NCBI GenBank assembly: GCA_947492955.1
Contig: CANLOV010000005.1
Location: 1-64,000 of the forward strand
Reading direction: 5' to 3'
Source: an uncultured Cellulophaga sp.
GTDB lineage: Bacteria; Bacteroidota; Bacteroidia; Flavobacteriales; Flavobacteriaceae
Length of the DNA stretch: 64,000 nt
The position numbers were made by a program, and so were the translations under genes. The stretch's first letter is position 1, and each line of letters starts with the position of its first letter. Under the pieces are notes generated by a model. It saw only the letters and a list, made by a program, of their open reading frames with translations, was not told where the DNA came from and did not search any database. This document shows, one piece after another, positions 56,032 through 64,000 of this stretch.

Positions 56032-57081
56032 ATGCAGGAAAACGAAAAAATTAAAGTAGGAATCTCAATAGGAGACTTAAATGGAATAGGTTGTGAGGTT
56101 GCTTTAAAAACGTTTGAAGATACTAGAATGTTAGATTTTTGTACGCCAATTATTTTTGCATCTAGCAAAACTTTAGCGGTACATAAAAAGGAATTAAAAA
56201 TAGAAGTTAATTACCAAGGTATACACGAAGCCTCTAAAGCAGTAGATGGTAAAATTAATGTGGTAAACGTTTGGAAAGAAAATCCAAGAATAAATTTTGG
56301 AAAGGAAACCAAAGAAGGGGGCGCTTATGCTATAAAATCTCTAAGAGCAGCCGTAAAAGCATTGCAAGAAAATGAGATAGATGTATTGGTAACAGCTCCT
56401 ATTAATAAAAAAAACATACAAGCAGATGATTTTAAGTTTCCTGGCCATACCGATTATTTGGCTAAGGAATTAAAAGGAGATAGTTTAATGTTTATGGTAA
56501 CCGATACTTTAAAAGTAGGTTTACTTACCGATCATTTAGCCGTAAAAGATGCTCCTGCTGCTATAACACCAGAACTTATAAAAAAGAAAGTAGCTACAAT
56601 AGAAGCTTCCTTAAAGATGGATTTTGGTATTCGTAAACCCAAAATAGCACTATTAGGTATAAATCCACATAGTGGAGATAATGGTATTATTGGCAAAGAA
56701 GACGATGAGGTTTTAAAACCTACAATAAAAGAAATATCAGATCAAGGAACATTGGTATTTGGTCCCTATGCTGCAGATAGTTTTTTTGGTTCTAATGAAT
56801 ATGAAAAGTTCGATGCTATTTTAGCAGCCTACCATGATCAAGGACTAATACCATTTAAAACACTATCTTTTGGTAAAGGAGTAAATTATACAGGAGGCTT
56901 ATCTAAAGTACGTACATCACCAGATCACGGAACAGCCTATGAAATTGCAGGAAAAAATAAAGCAGATTTCTGTTCTTTTAAAGAAGCAGTCTTTATGGCA
57001 TTGCGTATTTTTAAAAACAGAAAAGAATATTTAGAGTTAACAGAAAATCCACTGAAGAAACAAAAAATAAAACGTTCTTAA
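56032..57081 (+). CDS. pdxA: 4-hydroxythreonine-4-phosphate dehydrogenase
   Basis: I chose the ATG at 56032 (349 residues); a TTG 36 bp earlier is in frame but adds residues without family similarity. KVGISIGDLNGIGCEVALK is the normal start. Metal-binding residues are in GHTDYLAKEL, LTDHLAVKDAP and AAYHDQGLIPFKTLSFGKGVN. It makes 3-amino-1-hydroxyacetone phosphate in the DXP-dependent pyridoxal phosphate pathway. Confidence 0.94.
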   Translation: MQENEKIKVGISIGDLNGIGCEVALKTFEDTRMLDFCTPIIFASSKTLAVHKKELKIEVNYQGIHEASKAVDGKINVVNVWKENPRINFGKETKEGGAYAIKSLRAAVKALQENEIDVLVTAPINKKNIQADDFKFPGHTDYLAKELKGDSLMFMVTDTLKVGLLTDHLAVKDAPAAITPELIKKKVATIEASLKMDFGIRKPKIALLGINPHSGDNGIIGKEDDEVLKPTIKEISDQGTLVFGPYAADSFFGSNEYEKFDAILAAYHDQGLIPFKTLSFGKGVNYTGGLSKVRTSPDHGTAYEIAGKNKADFCSFKEAVFMALRIFKNRKEYLELTENPLKKQKIKRS

Positions 57082-57132
57082 CTAAAAATCTATTTATTAA
57101 AGCGTAGCTTTTGTAATTTAATAGTTAGATTG

Positions 57133-57162
57133 TTGGCTTTTAGTAAAATAATAGTATCTTTG
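57133..57162 (+). promoter_or_regulatory. Flavobacterial-type promoter of the yceD-rpmF-fabH cluster
   Basis: TTG at 57133-57135 and TATCTTTG at 57155-57162, spaced by 19 bp, match the TTG / TAnnTTTG model and lie 33 bp before the yceD start. Confidence 0.75.
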
Positions 57163-57194
57163 CCCCCGCCTTTAGGGCAAATATTTTTAAACTA

Positions 57195-57746
57195 ATGTTG
57201 GAAATGAAGGATCACAAGGAGTTTGTTATTCCTTTTTCGGGGTTGAAGCAAGGAAAACATGAGTTTGAATTTGAAATAGACAATACGTTCTTTGAATCTT
57301 TTGAGTACAATGAGTTTAATAGTACAGCTATACATTTAGATGTATTATTAAATAAAACAAGTACAATGTTGGAGTTTGAGATGACAGCCAAGGGAGCAGT
57401 AAATGTAAATTGCGACGTAACAAACGAACCTTACGATCAAAATATTAGTTCTTTTTTAGAGTTAGTAGTAAAGTTCGGAGATGAGTTTAATGATGAGAAC
57501 GAAGAATTATTAATAATTCCTCATGGAGAACATCAAGTTAATATTGCACAATATATTTATGAAATGTTAGTATTGGCAGTTCCTCAGAAAAGAGTACATC
57601 CAGGAGTTTTAGATGGTACATTAAAATCTGAAGCTTTAGATAAACTAGAAGAACTACAACCAAAAGAAGAAAAAGAAAGTAAAGGAAAAGAAGAAGATAC
57701 GGATCCCCGATGGGATGCACTAAAAAAGTTATTAAAAGATAAATAA
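57195..57746 (+). CDS. yceD: DUF177/YceD-family protein
   Basis: A 183-residue protein of the YceD family, which in many bacteria precedes rpmF and is linked to 23S rRNA or ribosome processing. CDVTNEPYDQNIS is the central motif and the C-terminus is charged, ending in DPRWDALKKLLKDK. The conserved yceD-rpmF order, 9 bp apart here, supports the name. Exact molecular role unknown. Confidence 0.88.
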   Translation: MLEMKDHKEFVIPFSGLKQGKHEFEFEIDNTFFESFEYNEFNSTAIHLDVLLNKTSTMLEFEMTAKGAVNVNCDVTNEPYDQNISSFLELVVKFGDEFNDENEELLIIPHGEHQVNIAQYIYEMLVLAVPQKRVHPGVLDGTLKSEALDKLEELQPKEEKESKGKEEDTDPRWDALKKLLKDK

Positions 57747-57755
57747 GTTTCAATA

Positions 57756-57953
57756 ATGGCACATCCAAAGAGAAAAATCTCGAAAACAAGAAGAGATAAA
57801 AGAAGAACACATTATAAAGCGGTAGCACCAACAATTGCTAAAGATTCTACTACAGGAGAAATGCACTTGTACCATAGAGCTCACTGGCACGAAGGTAAAT
57901 TATACTACCGTGGTGAAGTTTTAATAGATAAAACAGAAGAAGCTGTAGCATAA
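57756..57953 (+). CDS. rpmF: 50S ribosomal protein L32
   Basis: A 65-residue, basic ribosomal protein: [20 protein letters not shown], then [19 protein letters not shown]. It has no cysteines, so it is a zinc-free variant, common in Bacteroidota. Follows yceD as in many genomes and ends at a strong hairpin. Confidence 0.95.
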   Translation: MAHPKRKISKTRRDKRRTHYKAVAPTIAKDSTTGEMHLYHRAHWHEGKLYYRGEVLIDKTEEAVA

Positions 57954-57978
57954 AAACAGCTTTTTAATAATAATAAGA

Positions 57979-58011
57979 ACCCTCCTTTTTTTAAAAAAAG
58001 TGAGGGTTTTT
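57979..58011 (+). terminator. Rho-independent terminator after rpmF
   Basis: AACCCTC / GAGGGTT stem, with inner T/A-rich pairing, followed by seven T. Confidence 0.85.
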
Positions 58012-58131
58012 TTACGTTTTTTAAAAAAAGTGAAAAACTATCTTTTTTAGGGCAAAAAGTCGTAAAAAATGACTACTTTTCACCGATTTTTGAGCATTTT
58101 TGCACTTTTTTGATTAAAACCCAAGTTTAAC

Positions 58132-59130
58132 ATGAGCAAAATATCGGCAGCAATTACTGCGGTAGGAGGTTACGTTCCAGACCATATTTTAACCAACAAA
58201 ATGTTGGAAGAAATGGTAGAAACCAATGATGAATGGATTACCACAAGAACAGGAATAAAAGAAAGGAGAATTTTAAAGGATGCTACTTTAGGAACTTCTT
58301 TTTTAGCAATACAAGCAGCAGAGGATCTTATTAAAAGAAAAAATATTGATCCTAAAGAAATAGATTTAGTTCTTGTAGGAACTGCAACACCAGATACTTT
58401 AGTTGCGTCTACAGCAGCATATGTAGCATCAGAAATTGGCGCAGTTAATGCATTTGCATACGATTTATTAGCAGCATGTTCTAGCTTTTTATTTGGAATG
58501 TCTACAGCGGCAAGCTATATACAATCTGGTAGATACAAGAAAGTGTTACTTATAGGAGCAGATAAAATGTCCTCAATAGTAGATTATACAGATAGAGCTA
58601 CTTGTATAATTTTTGGGGATGGAGCAGGAGCAGCACTTTTTGAGCCTAATGAAGAAGGCTTAGGTTTACAAGACGAGTATTTACGGTCAGATGGTGCAGG
58701 TAGAGAGTTTTTAAATATTAATGCAGGTGGTTCTTTATTACCAGCATCAGAACAAACAGTAAAAGATAAGCAACATTATATATTCCAAGAAGGAAAAACG
58801 GTATTTAAATTTGCGGTATCTAATATGGCAGATGCTGCTGCAAAAATAATGGAGCGCAATAGCCTAACAAATAAAGATGTAGATTGGTTAGTGCCACACC
58901 AAGCCAATAAGCGTATTATAGATGCTACGGCTAATAGAATGGAATTAAAAGACGATTCTAAGGTATTAATTAACATTCAAAATTATGGAAACACAACTTC
59001 TGGTACCTTACCATTAGTATTATCAGATTTTGAAAAGCAATTTAAAAAAGGAGATAATATTGTTTTTGCCGCTTTTGGAGGTGGCTTTACTTGGGGCTCT
59101 ATTTATTTAAAATGGGCCTATAATTCATAA
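58132..59130 (+). CDS. fabH: Beta-ketoacyl-ACP synthase III
   Basis: A 332-residue condensing enzyme that starts fatty-acid synthesis from acetyl- or branched acyl-CoA and malonyl-ACP. The catalytic Cys 116 is in LLAACSSFLFGM; His is in VPHQANKRI and Asn in NIQNYGNTT. Length is normal. Followed by accB and accC, which supply malonyl-CoA. No plsX is present in this copy of the cluster. Confidence 0.96.
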   Translation: MSKISAAITAVGGYVPDHILTNKMLEEMVETNDEWITTRTGIKERRILKDATLGTSFLAIQAAEDLIKRKNIDPKEIDLVLVGTATPDTLVASTAAYVASEIGAVNAFAYDLLAACSSFLFGMSTAASYIQSGRYKKVLLIGADKMSSIVDYTDRATCIIFGDGAGAALFEPNEEGLGLQDEYLRSDGAGREFLNINAGGSLLPASEQTVKDKQHYIFQEGKTVFKFAVSNMADAAAKIMERNSLTNKDVDWLVPHQANKRIIDATANRMELKDDSKVLINIQNYGNTTSGTLPLVLSDFEKQFKKGDNIVFAAFGGGFTWGSIYLKWAYNS

Positions 59131-59167
59131 ACATTAATAAGACAACAACTGACAAAAATAGAATTCC

Positions 59168-59653
59168 ATGGATATCAAAGAAATTCAAAACTTAATTAAA
59201 TTTGTGGCAAAATCTGGTGCCAGCGAAGTTAAATTAGAAACAGGAGATGTAAAAATCACCATTCGTACAGGATCTCTAAGTTCTTCTACTCCTGAAACTA
59301 CTTATGTACAACAAATTCCAATGGCACAGGCACCTGTAGCCCCAGCGCCTGCAGCGGCAGCATCTGCTGCTCCGGTAGCAGAAGCACCTGCACCAGTAGA
59401 CGAAGATGCTAAGTATATTACCGTTAAGTCTCCTATTATTGGAACATTTTATAGAAAGCCATCTCCAGATAAGCCTAACTTTGTAGAAGTAGGTAGCACT
59501 ATTAATCAAGGAGATGTTCTTTGTGTTATAGAAGCAATGAAGCTTTTTAATGATATAGAATCTGAGATTTCTGGAAAAATAGTAAAAGTATTGGTAGACG
59601 ATTCTTCTCCGGTAGAGTTTGATCAACCATTATTTTTAGTAGATCCATCTTAA
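59168..59653 (+). CDS. accB: Biotin carboxyl carrier protein of acetyl-CoA carboxylase
   Basis: A 161-residue protein. An N-terminal domain (residues 1-45) is joined by an Ala/Pro-rich linker (about 55-80) to the biotinyl domain, with the biotin lysine in VIEAMKLFNDIE. It carries CO2 between biotin carboxylase and the transferase. Located 37 bp after fabH and 85 bp before accC. Confidence 0.96.
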   Translation: MDIKEIQNLIKFVAKSGASEVKLETGDVKITIRTGSLSSSTPETTYVQQIPMAQAPVAPAPAAAASAAPVAEAPAPVDEDAKYITVKSPIIGTFYRKPSPDKPNFVEVGSTINQGDVLCVIEAMKLFNDIESEISGKIVKVLVDDSSPVEFDQPLFLVDPS

Positions 59654-59738
59654 TAAATTTTAAGTGTTGAATATTCTGTGCTTGTATAAAAGCATGTAAA
59701 ATGTTTAAAACTTAAACTTAACTTAAAATTTTATAAAG

Positions 59739-61085
59739 ATGTTTAAAAAAATACTTATTGCCAATAGAGGAGAAATTGCACTTCGAATTATTAGAAGTTG
59801 TAAAGAAATGGGAATAAAAACCGTAGCAGTATATTCTACAGCAGATGCGGAAAGTTTACATGTTCGCTTCGCAGATGAAGCGGTATGTATTGGCCCAGCT
59901 CCTAGTAGCGAATCGTACTTAAAAATACCAAATATTATTGCAGCAGCAGAAATAACAAATGCAGATGCAATACATCCAGGATATGGATTTTTATCAGAAA
60001 ATTCTAAATTTTCTAAAATATGTTCGGAGCACGATATTAAATTTATTGGAGCCTCTGGTGAGCATATAGATAAAATGGGAGATAAGGCTACGGCTAAAGA
60101 AACCATGAAAGAAGCTGGGGTACCTTGTGTTCCAGGATCAGAAGGTCTTTTAAAAGACGTAGACGATGCTTTAGCAACTGCTAAAGAAATGGGATACCCT
60201 GTAATGATAAAAGCAACTGCTGGTGGTGGTGGTAAAGGAATGCGTGCTGTTTGGAAAGAAGAAGAAATGACTCCTCTTTTCGAAAGCGCAGTTCAAGAAG
60301 CAACAGCAGCTTTTGGTAATGGAGGTATGTATATGGAAAAGCTTATAGAAGAGCCTAGACATATAGAAATACAAATTGTAGGCGATCAGTACGGAAAAGC
60401 ATGTCATTTATCAGAAAGAGATTGTTCTGTACAAAGACGCCATCAAAAACTAACAGAAGAAACACCTTCTCCTTTCATGACAGATAAGTTAAGAGAGGAT
60501 ATGGGTAAAGCGGCAGTAAAAGCGGCAGAATATATTAAATACGAAGGTGCCGGAACAGTAGAATTTCTTGTAGACAAGCATAGAAATTTCTATTTCATGG
60601 AAATGAACACACGTATACAAGTAGAGCACCCAATTACAGAACAAGTAATAGACTACGATTTAATTAGAGAACAAATTTTAGTAGCAGCAGGTGTTCCAAT
60701 ATCTGGAAAGCATTACCTTCCAAAATTACATTCTATAGAATGTAGAATTAATGCGGAAGATCCTTATAACGATTTTAGACCTTCTCCGGGTAAAATAACA
60801 ACCTTACACACCCCTGGAGGACACGGAATACGATTAGATACGCATGTATACAGTGGTTATATTATACCGCCTAATTACGATTCTATGATTGCTAAATTAA
60901 TTACAACAGCTCAAACAAGAGAAGAGGCAATTAATAAAATGAAAAGAGCATTGGACGAGTTTGTAATAGAAGGTATAAAAACTACCATTCCTTTTCATAG
61001 GCAATTAATGGATCACCCAGACTATTTAGCAGGTAATTATACCACTAAATTTATGGAAGATTTTAAAATGAATCCACAAGAATAA
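59739..61085 (+). CDS. accC: Biotin carboxylase subunit of acetyl-CoA carboxylase
   Basis: A 448-residue ATP-grasp enzyme that carboxylates biotin on Acc[20 protein letters not shown] is the N-terminus; [14 protein letters not shown] is the glycine-rich ATP loop near residue 160; [20 protein letters not shown] is the active-site stretch. Length is normal. Ended by a hairpin. Confidence 0.97.
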   Translation: MFKKILIANRGEIALRIIRSCKEMGIKTVAVYSTADAESLHVRFADEAVCIGPAPSSESYLKIPNIIAAAEITNADAIHPGYGFLSENSKFSKICSEHDIKFIGASGEHIDKMGDKATAKETMKEAGVPCVPGSEGLLKDVDDALATAKEMGYPVMIKATAGGGGKGMRAVWKEEEMTPLFESAVQEATAAFGNGGMYMEKLIEEPRHIEIQIVGDQYGKACHLSERDCSVQRRHQKLTEETPSPFMTDKLREDMGKAAVKAAEYIKYEGAGTVEFLVDKHRNFYFMEMNTRIQVEHPITEQVIDYDLIREQILVAAGVPISGKHYLPKLHSIECRINAEDPYNDFRPSPGKITTLHTPGGHGIRLDTHVYSGYIIPPNYDSMIAKLITTAQTREEAINKMKRALDEFVIEGIKTTIPFHRQLMDHPDYLAGNYTTKFMEDFKMNPQE

Positions 61086-61106
61086 ACCATTAGTGGTTAC
61101 TAAATA

Positions 61107-61133
61107 AAACTCCGGCAATAGTCGGAGTTTTTT
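61107..61133 (+). terminator. Rho-independent terminator of accC
   Basis: AAACTCCG / CGGAGTTT stem with an 8-base loop, followed by TTT. Confidence 0.88.
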
Positions 61134-61273
61134 ATATTAGGGGTGTTCTTTTACTAAAAAAAGTAAAAGGCGGGCTTTTCGCTGTATCTTTTTAAGCACA
61201 AAAAAGATGCTTAAAAAGGATGCCGCTGCAATCCCTAACACAAACACAAAATAAAGAGATTACAGATATTATA

Positions 61274-62386
61274 ATGAACCTAAGTTATTGGGAATATAAA
61301 ACATGGTTATCTAATGTAGACTACACTATAATTGGCAGTGGTATAGTAGGACTTAACTGTGCCTTACAATTAAAAAAAAGGTTTCCAGCAGCTAAAGTGG
61401 TTATATTAGAAAAAGGAATATTACCACAAGGAGCAAGTACCAAGAATGCAGGTTTTGCCTGTTTCGGAAGTATATCAGAAATTATATCAGATCTTAAAAC
61501 ACACCGTAAAGAAGATGTCTTTAAACTGGTAAAACAACGTTGGGAAGGGCTACAAATATTACGGCACAATTTGGGAGATGCCACCATAGATTACCAAAAT
61601 AATGGCGGACACGAAGTTTTCATGAATAATCAGCAAGAATTATACCATGAGTCATTAGAAAAAACAGATGAGATTAATACTTTTCTTAAGCCCATTTTTA
61701 ATACAGAAGTATTTAAGAAGAACAATAATATTTTTCATTTTAAAAATATACAAGAACAGTATATCACCAGTACTCTAGAGGCCCAGATAGATACAGGTAA
61801 AATGATGCAAGCATTATTACAAAAAGTAATAAAAGCAGGGGTTATTATATTAAACGCTATAACAGTAGAAAATTATGTAGAGCTACAAGATAGTTGTACC
61901 ATAGAAACAAACCTATTTCAATTAAAAACCAAGAAACTATTTATAACTACTAATGGCTTTGCATCTCAATTACTACAAGAAAAAGTGCAGCCAGCAAGAG
62001 CCCAAATTTTAATAACAAAACCAATAAAAAACCTACATATAAAAGGTACCTTTCATTTAGATCAAGGTTATTATTATTTTAGAAATATACACAATAGAAT
62101 TTTATTTGGAGGCGCTCGTAATTTAGATTTTGCAACCGAAGAAACCTTAGAATTTGGAGAAACAGCTATTGTGCAAAATCAGTTAGAGAAAATTTTAAAA
62201 AATACCATACTCCCTAATACTGTATATGAAATAGAACATAGGTGGAGTGGTATTATGGGAATGGGCAACCAAAAAAAACCGATAGTAAAACAAGTGTCTA
62301 ACAATGTATACTGTGGAGTACGTTTAGGAGGTTTAGGAGTAGCCATAGGAAGCTTAATAGGAAAAGAATTAGCAGATATAGCTTAA
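61274..62386 (+). CDS. FAD-dependent D-amino-acid-oxidase-like oxidoreductase
   Basis: I chose the ATG at 61274 (370 residues, NLSYWEYKTWL); an upstream ATG at 61220 is in frame but adds a low-similarity tail. DYTIIGSGIVGLNCALQL is the FAD dinucleotide fold near residues 16-33, and GASTKNAGFACFGSISE is a typical DAO-family stretch. GVRLGGLGVAIGSLIG ends the C-terminal FAD site. Substrate unknown; amino acids or amines are likely. Confidence 0.85.
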   Translation: MNLSYWEYKTWLSNVDYTIIGSGIVGLNCALQLKKRFPAAKVVILEKGILPQGASTKNAGFACFGSISEIISDLKTHRKEDVFKLVKQRWEGLQILRHNLGDATIDYQNNGGHEVFMNNQQELYHESLEKTDEINTFLKPIFNTEVFKKNNNIFHFKNIQEQYITSTLEAQIDTGKMMQALLQKVIKAGVIILNAITVENYVELQDSCTIETNLFQLKTKKLFITTNGFASQLLQEKVQPARAQILITKPIKNLHIKGTFHLDQGYYYFRNIHNRILFGGARNLDFATEETLEFGETAIVQNQLEKILKNTILPNTVYEIEHRWSGIMGMGNQKKPIVKQVSNNVYCGVRLGGLGVAIGSLIGKELADIA

Positions 62387-62544
62387 AAGAAGCATTATAT
62401 GCTTTATATATGAGCGAAAAAATATTTGAATATAGAAATTCATGTACTTGGCATTAATTTTGAATTTTGAAATGCTTAAGGGTTAATACACAATTTTTAA
62501 CCTTAAAATAAGTTAATAGAATACCAAAAACCAATACATTATAA

Positions 62545-63228
62545 ATGAAAAGATTTTGTAGTTACTTTTTATTACTTGTAAGCTTAACATTATGTACTAG
62601 TTGTTTTGAAATTTTAGAGGAAATAACTTTAAATGAAGATGGTAGCGGAAAAATGCTAGTAACATTTAATTTAAGTAAAAGTAAATCTAAAATAGCATCA
62701 GTTATGTTATTAGATAGTGTAAATGGTTACAAAGTACCATCTAAAAGCGATATTAATATTGCTTTAGAAGATGCAGAAGACCATTTAAAAACAATACCGG
62801 GCATTTCTAATATTAAAAAAACTACCGATTATGATAATTACATTTTTACAATCTCTTGTAATTTTGATAAAGTAAGTAATTTAGATGCTGTTTTTAAAGA
62901 CCTTATTAGTAAACAAAACAAGAAAAGCAAAACAAACTTTAATACTACTAATTTCTCTTATAATGTTGCAAACAATAGTTTTAAAAGAGTTTTTTCTTAT
63001 GATAGTAGTATAAAAAGAACATTTGATAAATTAAAACCAGAAGATCGTAAAATTTTTAAAGAGGCAAACTTCACAAGTATCTACAGGTTTCAAAATAATG
63101 TAGTAAGTACAACAAATACAAATGCTAAAATAGCACCCAATAAAAAAGCAGTATTTCTTAAAGTAGAGGCAATGTCACTTATTTTAGGAGAAAAAAATAT
63201 TGCCAATACCATACAATTATCTAAATAA
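62545..63228 (+). CDS. Hypothetical lipoprotein
   Basis: A 227-residue protein with a lipoprotein signal (FLLLVSLTLCTSC, Cys 20). The mature part begins FEILEEITLNEDGSGKMLVTFN, a beta-rich stretch seen in several Bacteroidota lipoproteins. No enzyme motif. It precedes the next exported protein by 9 bp, so the two are probably in one operon. Confidence 0.65.
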   Translation: MKRFCSYFLLLVSLTLCTSCFEILEEITLNEDGSGKMLVTFNLSKSKSKIASVMLLDSVNGYKVPSKSDINIALEDAEDHLKTIPGISNIKKTTDYDNYIFTISCNFDKVSNLDAVFKDLISKQNKKSKTNFNTTNFSYNVANNSFKRVFSYDSSIKRTFDKLKPEDRKIFKEANFTSIYRFQNNVVSTTNTNAKIAPNKKAVFLKVEAMSLILGEKNIANTIQLSK

Positions 63229-63237
63229 ATACTTCAA

Positions 63238-64000
63238 ATGAAAAAATTATTATTTTTTACATGTTTCCTATGCCTTTCATTAGCTGTGAAAGCACAAGAT
63301 TTAGCATTAAAAATACCTAAAAATGCAAAAGCAGTTATAAGTTTAAAAGGTAAAAATATTACAGATTTAGTTGCTGTTCCAGAGTTTGAAAACTCTAAAA
63401 TTGGAAAATTATTTTTTAAAGAAATATTAAAAACAACAGATGGTAAAGTTTCTAATTTAAATGAATTAGGAATAGATTTAAATCGTGATTTTTATTACTA
63501 TATGGAATCTGATTCTACCGGATTTAAACATAATTTTTTAGCACCATTAAAAAACAAAGATGGTTTTGAAAGTTTAATTTCAGATAGAGAAAAGGAAAAA
63601 ACAATAACAGAAGGTGGTGTATCTTACTTTATAGATTCTTATGACGATATAATTACGATGTGGGATAGTAAAACACTATTGGTTACTATTTTACAAACCG
63701 AAGATGATCAGTATAACGATTACAGTTATCATGGTGAAGTAATAGAAGAGGCAGCGGAAGAAGTGGTAATGGAATCAGTAGAGACTTCTTATCCTGTAAT
63801 GACTTTTAAAGAGTCTACATACGATTTTGGAGATATTATAATAGGCGATGTAGTAGAGCATACGTTTAAATTTACAAATACAGGAGATACAGATTTATTA
63901 ATAACAAACGCAAAAGCTAGTTGTGGTTGCACAGTACCTAGTTATTCTAAAACACCAATAGTACCTGGAGGTTCGGGTGAAATTAAAGTAAAATTTAATA
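63238..64000 (+). CDS. Exported DUF4836-like protein with a C-terminal DUF1573 domain, partial
   Basis: At least 254 residues, truncated by the right edge. Signal peptide KKLLFFTCFLCLSLAVKAQ. Residues about 20-170 resemble the N-terminus of DUF4836 proteins (LKIPKNAKAVISLKGKNITDLV). From about 195 a DUF1573 domain starts (STYDFGDIIIGDVVEHTFKF, SCGCTVPSYSKTPIVPGG). DUF1573 is an Ig-like domain of unknown function that is common and usually alone in Bacteroidota. The combination is unusual. Confidence 0.7.
   Translation, partial: MKKLLFFTCFLCLSLAVKAQDLALKIPKNAKAVISLKGKNITDLVAVPEFENSKIGKLFFKEILKTTDGKVSNLNELGIDLNRDFYYYMESDSTGFKHNFLAPLKNKDGFESLISDREKEKTITEGGVSYFIDSYDDIITMWDSKTLLVTILQTEDDQYNDYSYHGEVIEEAAEEVVMESVETSYPVMTFKESTYDFGDIIIGDVVEHTFKFTNTGDTDLLITNAKASCGCTVPSYSKTPIVPGGSGEIKVKFN

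Noticed and set aside
1-64000. CRISPR arrays, tRNA, rRNA, insertion sequences
   Set aside because: I saw no regularly spaced repeats, cloverleaf-like stretches or transposase genes, but I could not run dedicated searches.

Overview
The window is low-GC, densely coded chromosomal DNA from a member of the Bacteroidota, most likely a marine Flavobacteriaceae. The evidence is the type IX secretion (T9SS) and gliding-type surface proteins (SprB-like repeats, PorP/SprF, type B sorting domain), promoters of the flavobacterial TTG/TAnnTTTG form, a glutaminyl-tRNA synthetase, head-GIN and DUF4175 proteins, and a sulfatase plus alpha-L-fucosidase locus typical of algal-polysaccharide degraders. I saw no tRNA, rRNA, CRISPR array or insertion sequence.

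Layout. (1) 1-9840, minus strand: a very large SprB-repeat adhesin cut by the window edge, a PorP/SprF outer-membrane protein fused to two SPOR-like repeats, and an Ig-like adhesin with a type B T9SS signal. The two adhesin genes share a conserved upstream block. (2) 10088-20368: glnS, a divergent MocR regulator with a small GNAT/DUF1272/FMN-binding set, an SPFH protein, an AraC regulator with a DJ-1/PfpI protein, and gltX. (3) 20545-29417, plus strand: DUF4175 protein, ybeY, mnmG, a methyltransferase and an OmpH-like protein. Three palindromes matching the ParB-binding parS site lie at 24406, 27065 and 27138, so this part is probably close to the chromosomal origin. (4) 29472-36404: LysE exporter, head-GIN protein, rnr, then a 608-bp AT-rich gap with repeated TTATTAACA 9-mers (a candidate oriC or regulatory region), rpiB, a cation exporter and small proteins. 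(5) 35793-37639: a C5 cytosine DNA methyltransferase followed by a protein with a PD-(D/E)xK-like signature, a likely restriction-modification pair.

(6) 37932-54451: the most interesting part, a sugar-catabolic locus. A minus-strand operon (50517 to 39580) encodes a zinc dehydrogenase, KDG kinase, KDPG aldolase, altronate dehydratase, tagaturonate reductase, GH29 fucosidase, lactonase, SDR sugar dehydrogenase, FucP-type permease and sugar mutarotase. It is flanked by a sulfatase, a LacI regulator with two perfect palindromic operators, a TauE/SafE permease and a sodium/solute symporter. Together the enzymes form a complete route L-galactose -> L-galactonolactone -> L-galactonate -> D-tagaturonate -> D-altronate -> KDG -> KDPG -> pyruvate + glyceraldehyde 3-phosphate. 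An L-fucose pathway alone would leave the kinase and tagaturonate reductase unexplained.

(7) 54474-64000: housekeeping genes (RluA-type pseudouridine synthase, ribE, pdxA, then the yceD-rpmF-fabH-accB-accC fatty-acid cluster), an FAD oxidoreductase, a lipoprotein, and a truncated protein that ends in a DUF1573 domain.
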